Source: Candidatus Obscuribacterales bacterium
Lineage (GTDB): Bacteria > Cyanobacteriota > Vampirovibrionia > Obscuribacterales > Obscuribacteraceae
Direction: 5' to 3'
NCBI GenBank assembly: GCA_019746975.1
Contig: JAIERK010000112.1
Span: forward strand, 1 to 51,783
Length of the DNA: 51,783 nucleotides
Position 1 is the stretch's first letter. Each line of letters starts with the position of its first letter. Below are positions 37,101-44,106 of this stretch, piece after piece. The position numbers and the translations under genes are program-made. Below the pieces are notes generated by a model that was not told where the DNA came from, ran no database searches, and saw nothing but the letters and a program-made list of their open reading frames with translations.

Positions 37101-38470
37101 ACTTCCTTGCCATCGTCCAGTATTTTGCCCGCCTTGACCTGATGTGTCTTTGAACCGCCAATGCCATCAGTGAGCACCAGAGTGCCATCAGGATTAGTAC
37201 CGCTTCTTTCAGGAGTCGACTTAATATCGCTTGGATTATCAAGTCCTTTTATTCTGAATTCTTCACGGATTCCTGTGAGCGTCTCGTTGATCGTGTTGAT
37301 AACCCTATGCTCTGCGTCTCTCGAGAGTGTTGTGCTAGGCTTGCCATCGACCATGACGTCGTGGATCCTGCCGCCTGCAACGTCGGCTTTGATTTTTTGT
37401 CCATCAATCTGAGCTTCCATTTTTTTCAGCGAGCCAAACTTATCGAATGACATTTGATGGTCGATCGAGCCTTTCGCCCCTTGCATCTTTGAGTTTACGA
37501 CCGTTTCGCCGGTATTAGTATCTCTGCTGCTCGTAATTCGTCCGACCTCTTTCGAGGACGCACCGCTAGTCAAAATTCGCTGCTCTGTAGATATAGACCC
37601 TTTGTTCTGATAAGAGACTGATTCTGTCAGTGACGGCTTGCCTGATTTCAGATCTTCGAGAGAGTCAAAGTGTCGTTTGTTCGTAAGCCGACCTTGGGCG
37701 TCGAAGTCCGATGCGGTAAATACAGTCGATTTTGATCCTGGTGCACCTGAATACTCGTACTTCGTTGTGCCAGAGTCACGCAAGCGACCGCCTTCGACCT
37801 GCTGCCTGATTGTCATGGTTTTCTGATTGTTCTTGTCGAACTGATTCTGAATAACGGAGCCATCGAAACCATATTTAGTGACAGTAGTGATACCGCCTTT
37901 ACTACTGTCATCGAGTACAGTTACCTCACCTTTGTGCTCATCCACAGTGATTCGACCAGAGGAGGAAACGACAGTTTTACCGGCTGCATCTGTAATTCTA
38001 AATGTATTGTATTCTCCGTCCTTTAAACCAAGACGAAAGGAGCCATTGTCGGTGTGAAGCTCGACAAGTTTTCCGCCTTCACGTTTCGAGAGTCCAAATG
38101 ATTCTGATGCATCCACATGAGTGTTGGACTCATCGAAGTTCAAGAATTCACTGTCGTCGCCAGGTTGACCCGGATTGTCGGTTGCTTCTCTCTCCTGGTC
38201 GACCGAATCGAGGGGCTCGCTCTCATTTTGGTCCGATTTAGAAGTTCCATCGCCAGCTTCGGTGTCCGTCTCCGAGCCACTGTCTTCCTTTGAGTCGTCA
38301 TCTATATCTAGTGACGGCAAGGAGGAATTGCGGTTTTTGTCTTTGTCCCGCTCCCTGTCGTAGAGGAACGACGGGAAGCCTATCGTGCTGGAATCAAGTT
38401 GAGATGCTGGCGGAAATCGCCTTTGATCTTCGTTATCGTCGGAAGCTGCAAGCTTACCGTCGGAAACCAT
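31160..38470 (-). CDS. Giant 2436-residue protein ending in octapeptide beta-solenoid repeats
   Basis: ATG at 38470 with GGGGGA ~9 nt upstream. Residues 1-120 are acidic, Ser-rich and disordered. Residues ~120-650 are beta-rich with D-G-x-x-x and T-x-x-G steps, similar in style to the peptidase protein at 2217-5459. A long charged helical region follows to ~1200, then Ala/Gly-rich hydrophobic stretches (~1240-1310 and ~1500-1530, e.g. SGVITVATAGMGSAAYMAA) that may be membrane-active or packed helices. A Ser/Lys/Pro-rich linker leads to the final ~740 residues, about 90 octads of pattern [DG]-x-[AS]-x-V-x-A-x (HDNARVAA, SASSRVEA, YDNASVIL), which should form a long parallel beta-solenoid. No signal peptide. 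It looks like a surface or secreted fibre; there is no secretion partner here. Likely monocistronic. Confidence 0.88.
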   Translation of the reverse strand: MVSDGKLAASDDNEDQRRFPPASQLDSSTIGFPSFLYDRERDKDKNRNSSLPSLDIDDDSKEDSGSETDTEAGDGTSKSDQNESEPLDSVDQEREATDNPGQPGDDSEFLNFDESNTHVDASESFGLSKREGGKLVELHTDNGSFRLGLKDGEYNTFRITDAAGKTVVSSSGRITVDEHKGEVTVLDDSSKGGITTVTKYGFDGSVIQNQFDKNNQKTMTIRQQVEGGRLRDSGTTKYEYSGAPGSKSTVFTASDFDAQGRLTNKRHFDSLEDLKSGKPSLTESVSYQNKGSISTEQRILTSGASSKEVGRITSSRDTNTGETVVNSKMQGAKGSIDHQMSFDKFGSLKKMEAQIDGQKIKADVAGGRIHDVMVDGKPSTTLSRDAEHRVINTINETLTGIREEFRIKGLDNPSDIKSTPERSGTNPDGTLVLTDGIGGSKTHQVKAGKILDDGKEVGTVNDAGEVRIGTKPSKIADSTGMAFHGLGSDGSRLTLTAKDDAGKLTGILSNPSGKERHFVFSGKVFDEGGQFRGDIDNEGQFVKPGREAVHADVLNKEYANWSFIGRESGNDRSFLATPDAAWGKMFVPNKSGKSSEYEVKSGMLINKQTGKQEGLVYPPEMQKDFSIKGGAIQWFSEASAVTPKPLADHRGLVFDLQLKGRSGEAGLPLKGVALGAEKIGADGNATPDIGGLYSMEQGRRADKMRSEILDQRVEEEKSHWGRRFLFQYQDHVDTATRARDYFQESSAERRNIRDRALTTGKLSDTELDGLSGAVGTSEGLREAHSISEFRNHLNDNKRALEQLPDDPNQISGKVKIPTWNNGQVVGSKQYSIERGEIKDGSNVIGRIKDSSGRIELYNTSSDEGRKTDQRMADLKGAHWQLDVPGSGQLNWISMGDRGIASVDSLKIQANQEVRLAKKVHDEGNSSASGDLYRDTQNKARLYSRVVDGIARHGVQSQADLNYLANGIGKYVAADLSDPKERAERRREESQKIHLPAMKAKSDVDAISGGKLRVGSDVFEIGKSGSLHRVPADGSPRDQTERRSGKLLPGYQAEIDGRRIDLNRAERVLMEFHQRNETHQVIGFGDQKITGNHGVKGGGLVPVEEIRRTAALNADKAANASDDYFSSKPYLTGHVGAYLGRNNTSTILKDIGTLGTRRLFTDGKPDAGGDVEDTVRSAARFVERQAEVMDKKLTEIFQAGFDPKKLDNPSLDSKLSTLEIVGAEQHTSTSDSKSIAAKGKELQDKTASSIKSGVITVATAGMGSAAYMAATKAGATALQRVQGTAAILGSAGVRGGTIGTVAHASDKSSDARNFAGGFVEGGVNAATGLFDCMLTGGKSLKQIKDAAALARKEAPITAETAMTLNSIVGKVATKYGDSAALATRAIGEGAKTIGATIGLSSGHAIREGDSSKLSAENILLGSAFMGLGHAGGKALQSGLKSTLGNRVSEAFSNTLAGKTNGALYSGLEGFHGGLKSEAQRIADEVGVRPELISINSPIFWRNVDLKNVAASTLESASLAAIAAGTVPLAMKAGALIGRIPAASGESDSKTKANPQGTTSVNDSEVKPGTQNQPGNGAKPQKSGPESSISEPLAKGEGKIVGPEQTVSAESQGTSAKSNKPADSHKAADASKSGKSSDKSTPGERREKGPSRFGKILDQLSSLFKSSDASNPYAKIGLDKNAIKRATILEKGSHTVLEGIVIAGEGTDVVAGGDAIVIASKGAKVLARENAVVKATGNAEIDASESAKVFASESADVTVRGNARAEASGKCRVKCNDNARVKVSDEVLCEADGRAIVEASGKSSVILHDQAKVTARGDSFIDTRGLNTVFAHDNARVAASASSRVEAYDNASVILTDNAKCTLRGSSTAIARDSSNVEAADSSRVTAHDSARVNASGDSTVHANGARVIVDLAGRASAYAYQGDSFKGPTVHARENSRVEAFDSGSVVATGRTNVKASGIVRVMADDHAYVQAHDLCFVYAMGNSNVRLRGRAEAFVGDNTTVHASDNTRITTVTGKARLTLTGSAEAEVQDHTQVSANQNARVFANGHVKISLRGNSMAEAKLNCDVDARDDAKVFASETTRVKASGRASVSAEDQSEVFASDNTKVTAGREAAGTDIKPGHGCYVEASGSAKVEAFAGTVNVQDKVSVVGRGNSRVISDGESHVELHDTANGTIRGNSKVSARDSSRVYATGNAAVTAGDTTSVEIIDRAAATVSGKASLISYSSDNTVKASGESTVDSFGGKVQAHDKTKVHLRNSSSEVTAFGDAQVSAMGGKVRLHERAQLTVFDGLKPAEVVADGHSTIDATGRNKTDALGRRVSDDAPTIKVHAKGNSSIRGTDKTSVEVQDHDAYPSVTGCNVSVSGSARAQARDCQVRASGNSTVDATDSSVQAFDSATIRAGGKSKVTAYDNTRLMQRGDEVTVRDYRSSGRQSKRRQ
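31200..33400. repeat. ~24-bp periodic coding repeat (about 90 octads)
   Basis: On the minus strand the DNA repeats the codon pattern of an eight-residue unit with few interruptions. Several loops of 7, 15 or 19 residues (for example around 32105-32150, with PGHGCYVEA) break the register and then resume. Nucleotide identity between units is low and the residue pattern is conserved, so the array is old or under selection rather than recently expanded. Confidence 0.85.
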
Positions 38471-38916
38471 GTCCGGTCGTCCCCCGATTGTGTATAGACG
38501 ATTAGCTTCGGGACCCTAATTTGATAGTGCCAATAGTCTCGATTAGCACATCTCCCCCAGCCTGTTTGTTGAGTTGAAATGCTATAGCGAGATTGTTGCA
38601 AGATTGCTGAGTCTCGCGGGCGAGGCCGTCCCGAAGTCTCGTCGTGGATTAGAACAGCTCCGATGCGCGTCAGAACGTTTCATACAAAGTTGGCGATTTG
38701 GTGCTCTCGAACTGTCCGTCAAATTGGACTCCTCGTGAGACATTGATCGTTTGTCTATCGACTGGAGACCGTTGTAGTTGGTGTTGCGCCTCCCGTCCCG
38801 TGGCAGCGGTGTTGCTCCCTCCGGAACAACTAGCTGCGCTCATCGCACAACACGATCTTCGAGAACAGACGCGCCAATGCTATAGTTTAAAGACTCGCTA
38901 TACAAGTAAGAACAAA
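38471..38916. other. Divergent promoter region
   Basis: 446 bp between the starts of the giant gene and the two-TM protein. The plus-strand frame stays open from 38698 but reads Cys/Pro-rich and is not convincing protein. A TATAGT hexamer at 38881, 30 bp before the plus-strand ATG, could be a -10 box; no clear -35 is visible. The RNA leader of the giant gene would include GGGGGA. Confidence 0.35.
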
Positions 38917-40029
38917 ATGCCTTCACCAGGATCACAACGGGACATCCCTACGCAGGTCCGCAAAGAACTCAAAGAGATTACTTCCAAGCCGGCCATTGCT
39001 GTCGGGCTGTTACTCTTTTTGATTCTACTTTGCACTGTCCCGGCATTCTTCTTCCTTCTGATCCCAACTGTTATCTTTCTGGTCGTCCTGTACAAAATCG
39101 GCGAGGGCAGCACAGCTAAGGCTAAGAAAATAGCGCGCTCACGCTTACCGGTAGCCTCGAGCAAGTTGGAAGTATTTGAGTCTGTTGGTCTTGCAAGCTG
39201 TGTAGCGCTCAACGATTGGGGTATCGTATTTGTTTCTCCTAACAAGCCAGTTGTAGAGATGGCCTGGAATGAAATCGCCTCCGTCGCGGAGGTCGCTAGT
39301 AGTGTTCTGTTATTTAAATGCGAGGTCAAGGAGCTGCCGCTGGATCTATCCACGAGTAGGTACTTTCTGATAACTGACAAAGTCCACGAAAAGCTGCCAG
39401 GCAAAGTCGACTTCGATGTTGATCCTGTTTCTGGTCAATCGAAGATTCTTCAGCGTCTTACTGTCGGTCCACGCGTTTTTGTACATAACAATAAAAGTCT
39501 GATCCTTGATGATAATGGTATCGAATTCAATGGACAACAAATCAACTGGACTGATGTAAATGTAGTAACGGAAACATTTGTCGATGGTGACGATGGCCCA
39601 GCCTATCACTCACTGACTTTCTCATCGAACACTAAGAAATTTGAAATTACTCAAAGTAAATTTCCAGCTGAAGATGATTTGAGTAAAATGCGAAACTTCC
39701 TCCTTCTTAAGCAGATCGTCGGAGAAAAAATTCCCGCAAAAACTCAATTTACATCATCGGCATTATCCATGCGAGATCGCGCAATCGATGAATTCTTGCG
39801 AGGGCGGGAAGCTGCCAAAGTAGGTCTTGCATTTGCTCTGAAGAGCGGCAAGTTCGAGCCATTGAAAGAGTGGTATGAACCTATGCTTAGCATCGCAGAC
39901 AAGTACGATCTAGACGACCATCCAGCAGTTCAAGACTTCATTCAGGATTATGTCGTCTACTTGGAGCGAACCGATCGCAGCACGGAAGCACAACGAATGA
40001 ACAGACGTCTTCATCAGACACGGGAGTAA
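38917..40029 (+). CDS. Hypothetical two-TM membrane protein
   Basis: 370 residues from ATG 38917 (weak AAGTAAG upstream); the frame extends to 38698 without protein character. Two adjacent hydrophobic segments (about residues 25-42 AIAVGLLLFLILLCTVP, and 44-60 FFFLLIPTVIFLVVLY) form a hairpin anchor. The remaining ~300 residues are cytosolic by charge, with a beta-rich middle (NDWGIVFVSPNKPVVEMAW, the PH-like pattern N-E-I-A-S-V) repeated as LDDNGIEFNGQQINWTDVNVV. This resembles tandem PH-like/DUF-type modules, but I cannot name a family. The C-terminus is helical. It is convergent with the exported protein gene, stops 5 bp apart. Confidence 0.78.
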   Translation: MPSPGSQRDIPTQVRKELKEITSKPAIAVGLLLFLILLCTVPAFFFLLIPTVIFLVVLYKIGEGSTAKAKKIARSRLPVASSKLEVFESVGLASCVALNDWGIVFVSPNKPVVEMAWNEIASVAEVASSVLLFKCEVKELPLDLSTSRYFLITDKVHEKLPGKVDFDVDPVSGQSKILQRLTVGPRVFVHNNKSLILDDNGIEFNGQQINWTDVNVVTETFVDGDDGPAYHSLTFSSNTKKFEITQSKFPAEDDLSKMRNFLLLKQIVGEKIPAKTQFTSSALSMRDRAIDEFLRGREAAKVGLAFALKSGKFEPLKEWYEPMLSIADKYDLDDHPAVQDFIQDYVVYLERTDRSTEAQRMNRRLHQTRE

Positions 40030-40034
40030 TTGAA

Positions 40035-40679
40035 CTATTGAGATCCATCCCCAGTTGGCGCCGGAATTGTTGTCTGTCCTTCGGTTGGCTTGTGTTTTGT
40101 CTTGGTCGTTCCTTGAGACGCATAGGCGCTCTCGTCGTCATTCGGCGCGACTGTAGTTGGGTTATTGCCGATGGGATTGTGACTGCTCACAATGTCAGTA
40201 TCGGTAGTAAGTGAACATGACTCTGGATTCAATGTGAAGCTGGTTCTGGTCCTCTGGTATCGCGCATCTGAATCTGCCGTCTTATTTACGAGCTGATAGT
40301 ACAGGTGTCCTGTGCTGTCTATCCAGTTCTCAGTTAACTGTTGTTCTATCGGATCATTGAATTCATAGCCATCGCATTCGGTGCCGCTAATTGACTTCTT
40401 TCCGAGATACTTGGCGCCAAGACTCTTCACAAAATCGACGCTGGTCGGATCAATCGACGTTTCTACAAAGTATCCGAGCGAGTCGCCCATAACACTTTTG
40501 GTCTTGCTGTAATAGGTCTTCCCGTCGTAGTAGGTATGGACCGTCGCGGGAAATACAGGTGATTTCCCCGCCTCAGCCGTCGCAGCGTACCAGGCTTCGT
40601 ATCCGGTGGCATGAGCCGCTGATGCCGAAGATAAGACGGCTCCGAGTGTGGCTGCTAAAATCCATGAGTTTCGATCCAT
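40035..40679 (-). CDS. Small exported protein
   Basis: 214 residues from ATG 40679 with GGAG 6 nt upstream (an earlier ATG at 40700 lacks one). It has a signal peptide MDRNSWILAATLGAVLSSAS ending A-H-A near residue 25. The mature part is Tyr/Thr/Asp-rich with strand-like segments (ATVHTYYDGKTYYSKTKSV, GTECDGYEFNDPIEQQ, DSTGHLYYQLVNK) and two cysteines, which could form a disulfide. The pattern of a stated value per line resembles outer-membrane lipoprotein-carrier-like beta barrels (LolA/DUF4412-type), a weak guess. The C-terminal 50 residues are Thr/Pro-rich and disordered. Downstream of the YfhO gene on the same strand, 43 bp apart, so possibly co-transcribed. Confidence 0.75.
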   Translation of the reverse strand: MDRNSWILAATLGAVLSSASAAHATGYEAWYAATAEAGKSPVFPATVHTYYDGKTYYSKTKSVMGDSLGYFVETSIDPTSVDFVKSLGAKYLGKKSISGTECDGYEFNDPIEQQLTENWIDSTGHLYYQLVNKTADSDARYQRTRTSFTLNPESCSLTTDTDIVSSHNPIGNNPTTVAPNDDESAYASQGTTKTKHKPTEGQTTIPAPTGDGSQ

Positions 40680-40722
40680 TTGTTTCTCCAGCGAGGACAT
40701 CCACTATCATAGCAACCAATCC

Positions 40723-43311
40723 CTACTTCCGTCTTTGACTGACAGCCAATCCAATCAAGATCGAGATCGATAAAACGAATAATCCAATTCCGATTTTTAA
40801 GCTCATTGGGGAGTAGTTAATTTCAACCGTATGATTGCCCTGGGGGACAAACACTCCGCGGTTGATCTGATTGACTCTCAGCAAATCAACTGGGGAGCCG
40901 TCGATTTTTGCATACCAGCCGGGATAAAAGCTATCTGATACCACGAGCAAGCGCCGCTTCGAAGTCTTAACGGTCAGTTTGCTGTATTCAGGCTCATCAC
41001 TGGTCCAAACGATTGATTCGACAGCAACAACTTGCGAGTTATCTGTCTCGGTGGCGGACCTGCTTAATGCATCATCTGACGCTACAGATGATTCATTAAT
41101 ATAGGAATGTTTCTCTGGATCTATATCTGGATGCTCTACATCCAAAATCTTTTTCTTGATTTCGTCGGCAGGTTCAAACGACCATTTCTCAGGGAAATAC
41201 GCTCGAGCCAGCGGGTTTCGCACACGGTAGAGCTTGACGTTCAGTTTTAAATCATCGCTTACAAGATCGAAGAACTCGTCGCTGAGTGTCGGAAAGTCAG
41301 CCAACTTGTTGCCAAAATCGTCTGAGGTATACGACCTGGACATCACGCTTCCGGCCGCTGTTAGTCGGCATATTCGGTAAATCGGCAAGTCGGGATAGAG
41401 GGCAGGATTTTTTGACTGTCTGGCTTTTGTGTCTTCTAGAATTGCCGAATGAACTAGATCTTGAATGGCCGCTGTGGATGATCCTTCGTACCCAAATGTT
41501 TGCCTGAGATTGGCGTCAATATGTGTATTCGGATGGCAGATCTGCCGGTCGTATTGAAGGTTCTGCTCAGTGAGGGTCGAATTGTCCGAGTCGATAAACA
41601 ACTTTGATGGGTGCCACTCGCCAAGGTCGATTGTGAATAGTCGCGGAGACTTTTCAGTATTTAGACGATGTTGTTGTATCTTCAGCGCTAAGCCCTGTGT
41701 CCTGTAGAAATCAGGGTTGCCGCCGGTTCGCTGTATTGAAAACGCGGCATAAAACAGGGGTAGAAAAACGAGAATCATTACACTTTTTTCAAACGCCGAC
41801 CTGGTAATTTTTTGGACGGCGAACATGCGGCGAAGCTGCACAAGCATCAAGCCAATTGCGATTGCAACAGCCGACTGGCTGCAGATATTGCTGGTTGCGA
41901 TCTGTATTGTTTCAACTGTTGTTCTTTCATTTATCTTGAAGAATAAATCGGGGAACAACCAAATCAGGAAAACAACGACAGCTATTAGAATCCAGAATAG
42001 GGCTGCAGTAATTTGCGCTATTGGTTGTGTTGGTTGCTTCAGCGCGAAATGCATTCCTCTGGCGGCCAGAATACATAGAGCGATGTCAACGAAAATCCCA
42101 AGTTTTACCGGATAACGAAGAACCCTCAGAAAGGATACGTGATCCACAACAAAACTCGCGCCAGGTATATTGCCACCGCTTGCCACCAGTATGCCTACAA
42201 GCATTAATGCCGGTAATACAAAGGCAGTCCGTTTTGTGCTCGCGACCAGACCCCAGAGTGCGAGTGTGATTATTGCCGGACCAACGAAAAGCGAATAAAT
42301 ATATTGAATGGCACCCGGTTTTCCGGCGATTAAAGGCAAGAAGGCACTACCGCTAGTGCCCATGTCACCTAGCGGTTCGCACAGGAGCATACAGAGCCAG
42401 TCGTACCAGCCCGCGCTCCACTGCAAGACATTGGTAGCATCCAGACCGAGCGAGCGAGGAGAGTACATTAGCCACTCAGTTGTCGGCAAGAACGTGGGCA
42501 TCGCGATCATGATTCCGATTACCATCGCGAAAAAGCCACGAGCGAAGATCAATTTTGCAAAATTTAGTCGGCGGTTTGCTCCTGAAATATCGCCATCATT
42601 GGATTCAGAACGATCGTCTTTTTGCGCAGCTTCCCGGTCCAACCGCTGCCGTCGCAATTGCGAAGCAAAAATGCAAAATACAATTAGTGCACTACCGGGC
42701 ATCCAGATTTCCGGTCGTCCGGCAAGGAGAATCATTCCATACAACGCCGCGGCGCATATAAATTGTTGACGCCACGATTGCTTCGTGGCAAGTTCAAGTT
42801 TAAAAAACGAATTCAAGGCCAATGGTAGCCACGCTACGGTGTCAATCAGCGTGCAATTAAAGGCGGTGGCAAAGTTATAGCCACACATTCCCATGGCGAA
42901 GCCTGCCAGCAAAGAAGCTCGCCGACCCGAACCAAGAGTTCTGCTCAATGCAAATGCTCCGAAGCCGAACAAGACATGATGGGCAATTTGCAACCAGGCA
43001 AGTGCTTTGCTGAAAGGCAAAGCGACATATAACAAATTCGGCGGGTAGAACATGCACGGGCAAGTAATCGCAAGTTGGGGCATTCCGCAGTAGGAATAAG
43101 GATTCCACATTGGTAGCCGTCCCGTGCGAAGCGCTGAAGCAACAAAATTGCAGAAAGGCTCATAAAAAAGACTGGAGTCGCTTCGGTAGAAAACACAAGC
43201 ACCGGAAATGAATGGTAGATAAACGATTATCAGGACTAATGCAAGAAGACACCAAACCGCTGGCTGATATCTTCTGAGAAAGTCGGATTTAGCACAGTTC
43301 CGTGCAGTCAT
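40723..43311 (-). CDS. YfhO-family multi-pass membrane protein
   Basis: 862-residue inner-membrane protein of the YfhO (GT-C-like) family, whose members are implicated in glycosylation of cell-envelope polymers. The first TM (about 16-36) is followed by the family loop FYRSDSSLFYEPFCNF and RTGRLPMWNPYSYCGMP, then about a dozen TM segments up to ~residue 540. A periplasmic domain follows, ending with LLVVSDSFYPGWYAKIDG and VFVPQGNHTVEINYSPM, the YfhO C-terminal signature, and a last TM (841-857). The donor and acceptor are unknown. Good start at ATG 43311; Shine-Dalgarno is weak. A fucosyltransferase-like gene lies 3.7 kb away on the same strand. Confidence 0.92.
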   Translation of the reverse strand: MTARNCAKSDFLRRYQPAVWCLLALVLIIVYLPFISGACVFYRSDSSLFYEPFCNFVASALRTGRLPMWNPYSYCGMPQLAITCPCMFYPPNLLYVALPFSKALAWLQIAHHVLFGFGAFALSRTLGSGRRASLLAGFAMGMCGYNFATAFNCTLIDTVAWLPLALNSFFKLELATKQSWRQQFICAAALYGMILLAGRPEIWMPGSALIVFCIFASQLRRQRLDREAAQKDDRSESNDGDISGANRRLNFAKLIFARGFFAMVIGIMIAMPTFLPTTEWLMYSPRSLGLDATNVLQWSAGWYDWLCMLLCEPLGDMGTSGSAFLPLIAGKPGAIQYIYSLFVGPAIITLALWGLVASTKRTAFVLPALMLVGILVASGGNIPGASFVVDHVSFLRVLRYPVKLGIFVDIALCILAARGMHFALKQPTQPIAQITAALFWILIAVVVFLIWLFPDLFFKINERTTVETIQIATSNICSQSAVAIAIGLMLVQLRRMFAVQKITRSAFEKSVMILVFLPLFYAAFSIQRTGGNPDFYRTQGLALKIQQHRLNTEKSPRLFTIDLGEWHPSKLFIDSDNSTLTEQNLQYDRQICHPNTHIDANLRQTFGYEGSSTAAIQDLVHSAILEDTKARQSKNPALYPDLPIYRICRLTAAGSVMSRSYTSDDFGNKLADFPTLSDEFFDLVSDDLKLNVKLYRVRNPLARAYFPEKWSFEPADEIKKKILDVEHPDIDPEKHSYINESSVASDDALSRSATETDNSQVVAVESIVWTSDEPEYSKLTVKTSKRRLLVVSDSFYPGWYAKIDGSPVDLLRVNQINRGVFVPQGNHTVEINYSPMSLKIGIGLFVLSISILIGLAVSQRRK

Positions 43312-43467
43312 GTCGCGGCACGGTCGTCACGGTGAAACGTCATTTCAATCCTTTGGCTACTGGCTTCAACGCAGACTATTTTAGCGATTCCCGGTCCGAT
43401 CCGCCAGTTATTATTGCCAACGCGGTAGATACAGCGCAATTTCTGGCAATTCACTAAACAGCAACAA

Positions 43468-43740
43468 TTAAAAATTCAGAATACAAGACCATCCAACATG
43501 GCTTTCAAAGGCATCATATTTGATACCATTAGTCTGTTTTAATGGTGCATTCGACTCCTGCACTCGGCTCAGTAGATCCAAACTCACTTCATCGAACCTC
43601 ACCCCATCAAACGCACGAAACATCGTCACCTGCGAACCATCGATTACCTCTAAGAGAAAGGATCGCAGACAGTCGATAGCATCATCTGCCATTAAGTTTG
43701 GTATCGCTAATCGGGCATGATTAATCAGTCGAACCTTCAT
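43468..43740 (-). CDS. Hypothetical 90-residue protein
   Basis: Soluble, mixed alpha/beta character: KVRLINHARLAIPNLMADD, then a helix (AIDCLRSFLLEVIDGSQ), a strand (VTMFRAFDGVRFDEV) and a helical end. Start ATG 43740 with only CGAAAG upstream. No family recognised, though the composition is protein-like along its whole length and the plus-strand alternatives are not. Lies ~150 bp upstream of the YfhO gene and could be in its transcript. Confidence 0.45.
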   Translation of the reverse strand: MKVRLINHARLAIPNLMADDAIDCLRSFLLEVIDGSQVTMFRAFDGVRFDEVSLDLLSRVQESNAPLKQTNGIKYDAFESHVGWSCILNF

Positions 43741-44106
43741 CGGCTTTCGTCGAAAGAAGAAACGACCTGGATTTCGAAGTTCTAAACTCGACGAAATATT
43801 GGTCGATCATTCTGTCTGACAGTCACCATATAGTGGTGCCGATCTTGATGCAGCAACCGCCGATTGGGGATGCAAACCACTGTGCGACACCGCACCATCG
43901 ACCGTAAAATTTCTTTATCCGCTCGAAGACATTGGCAATGTCGTCAGTCACTTCAATGAAGGAAGTTTGCAGAGCAAAGACCCATGGGCGGTTAGACCCA
44001 ATTAAATCTGCTCAGGAGCTTACAATCACCATTGGCTATCATGGTATTGTGTGTCTGGGAAGCCCGCGCAATACCCCTGCCTTAGCAAATGCTCAGAGCA
44101 AGTTTT
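43741..44106. other. Intergenic stretch before the RTLLE-motif gene
   Basis: 366 bp with no supported gene. A plus-strand frame (43932-44147) overlaps the next gene's start and has no ribosome binding site. No hairpin or clear promoter was found. Confidence 0.35.

Noticed and set aside
38698..38916. 73-residue N-terminal extension of the two-TM protein
   Set aside because: Cys/Pro-rich and atypical; the ATG at 38917 with a possible TATAGT promoter 30 bp upstream is the better start.
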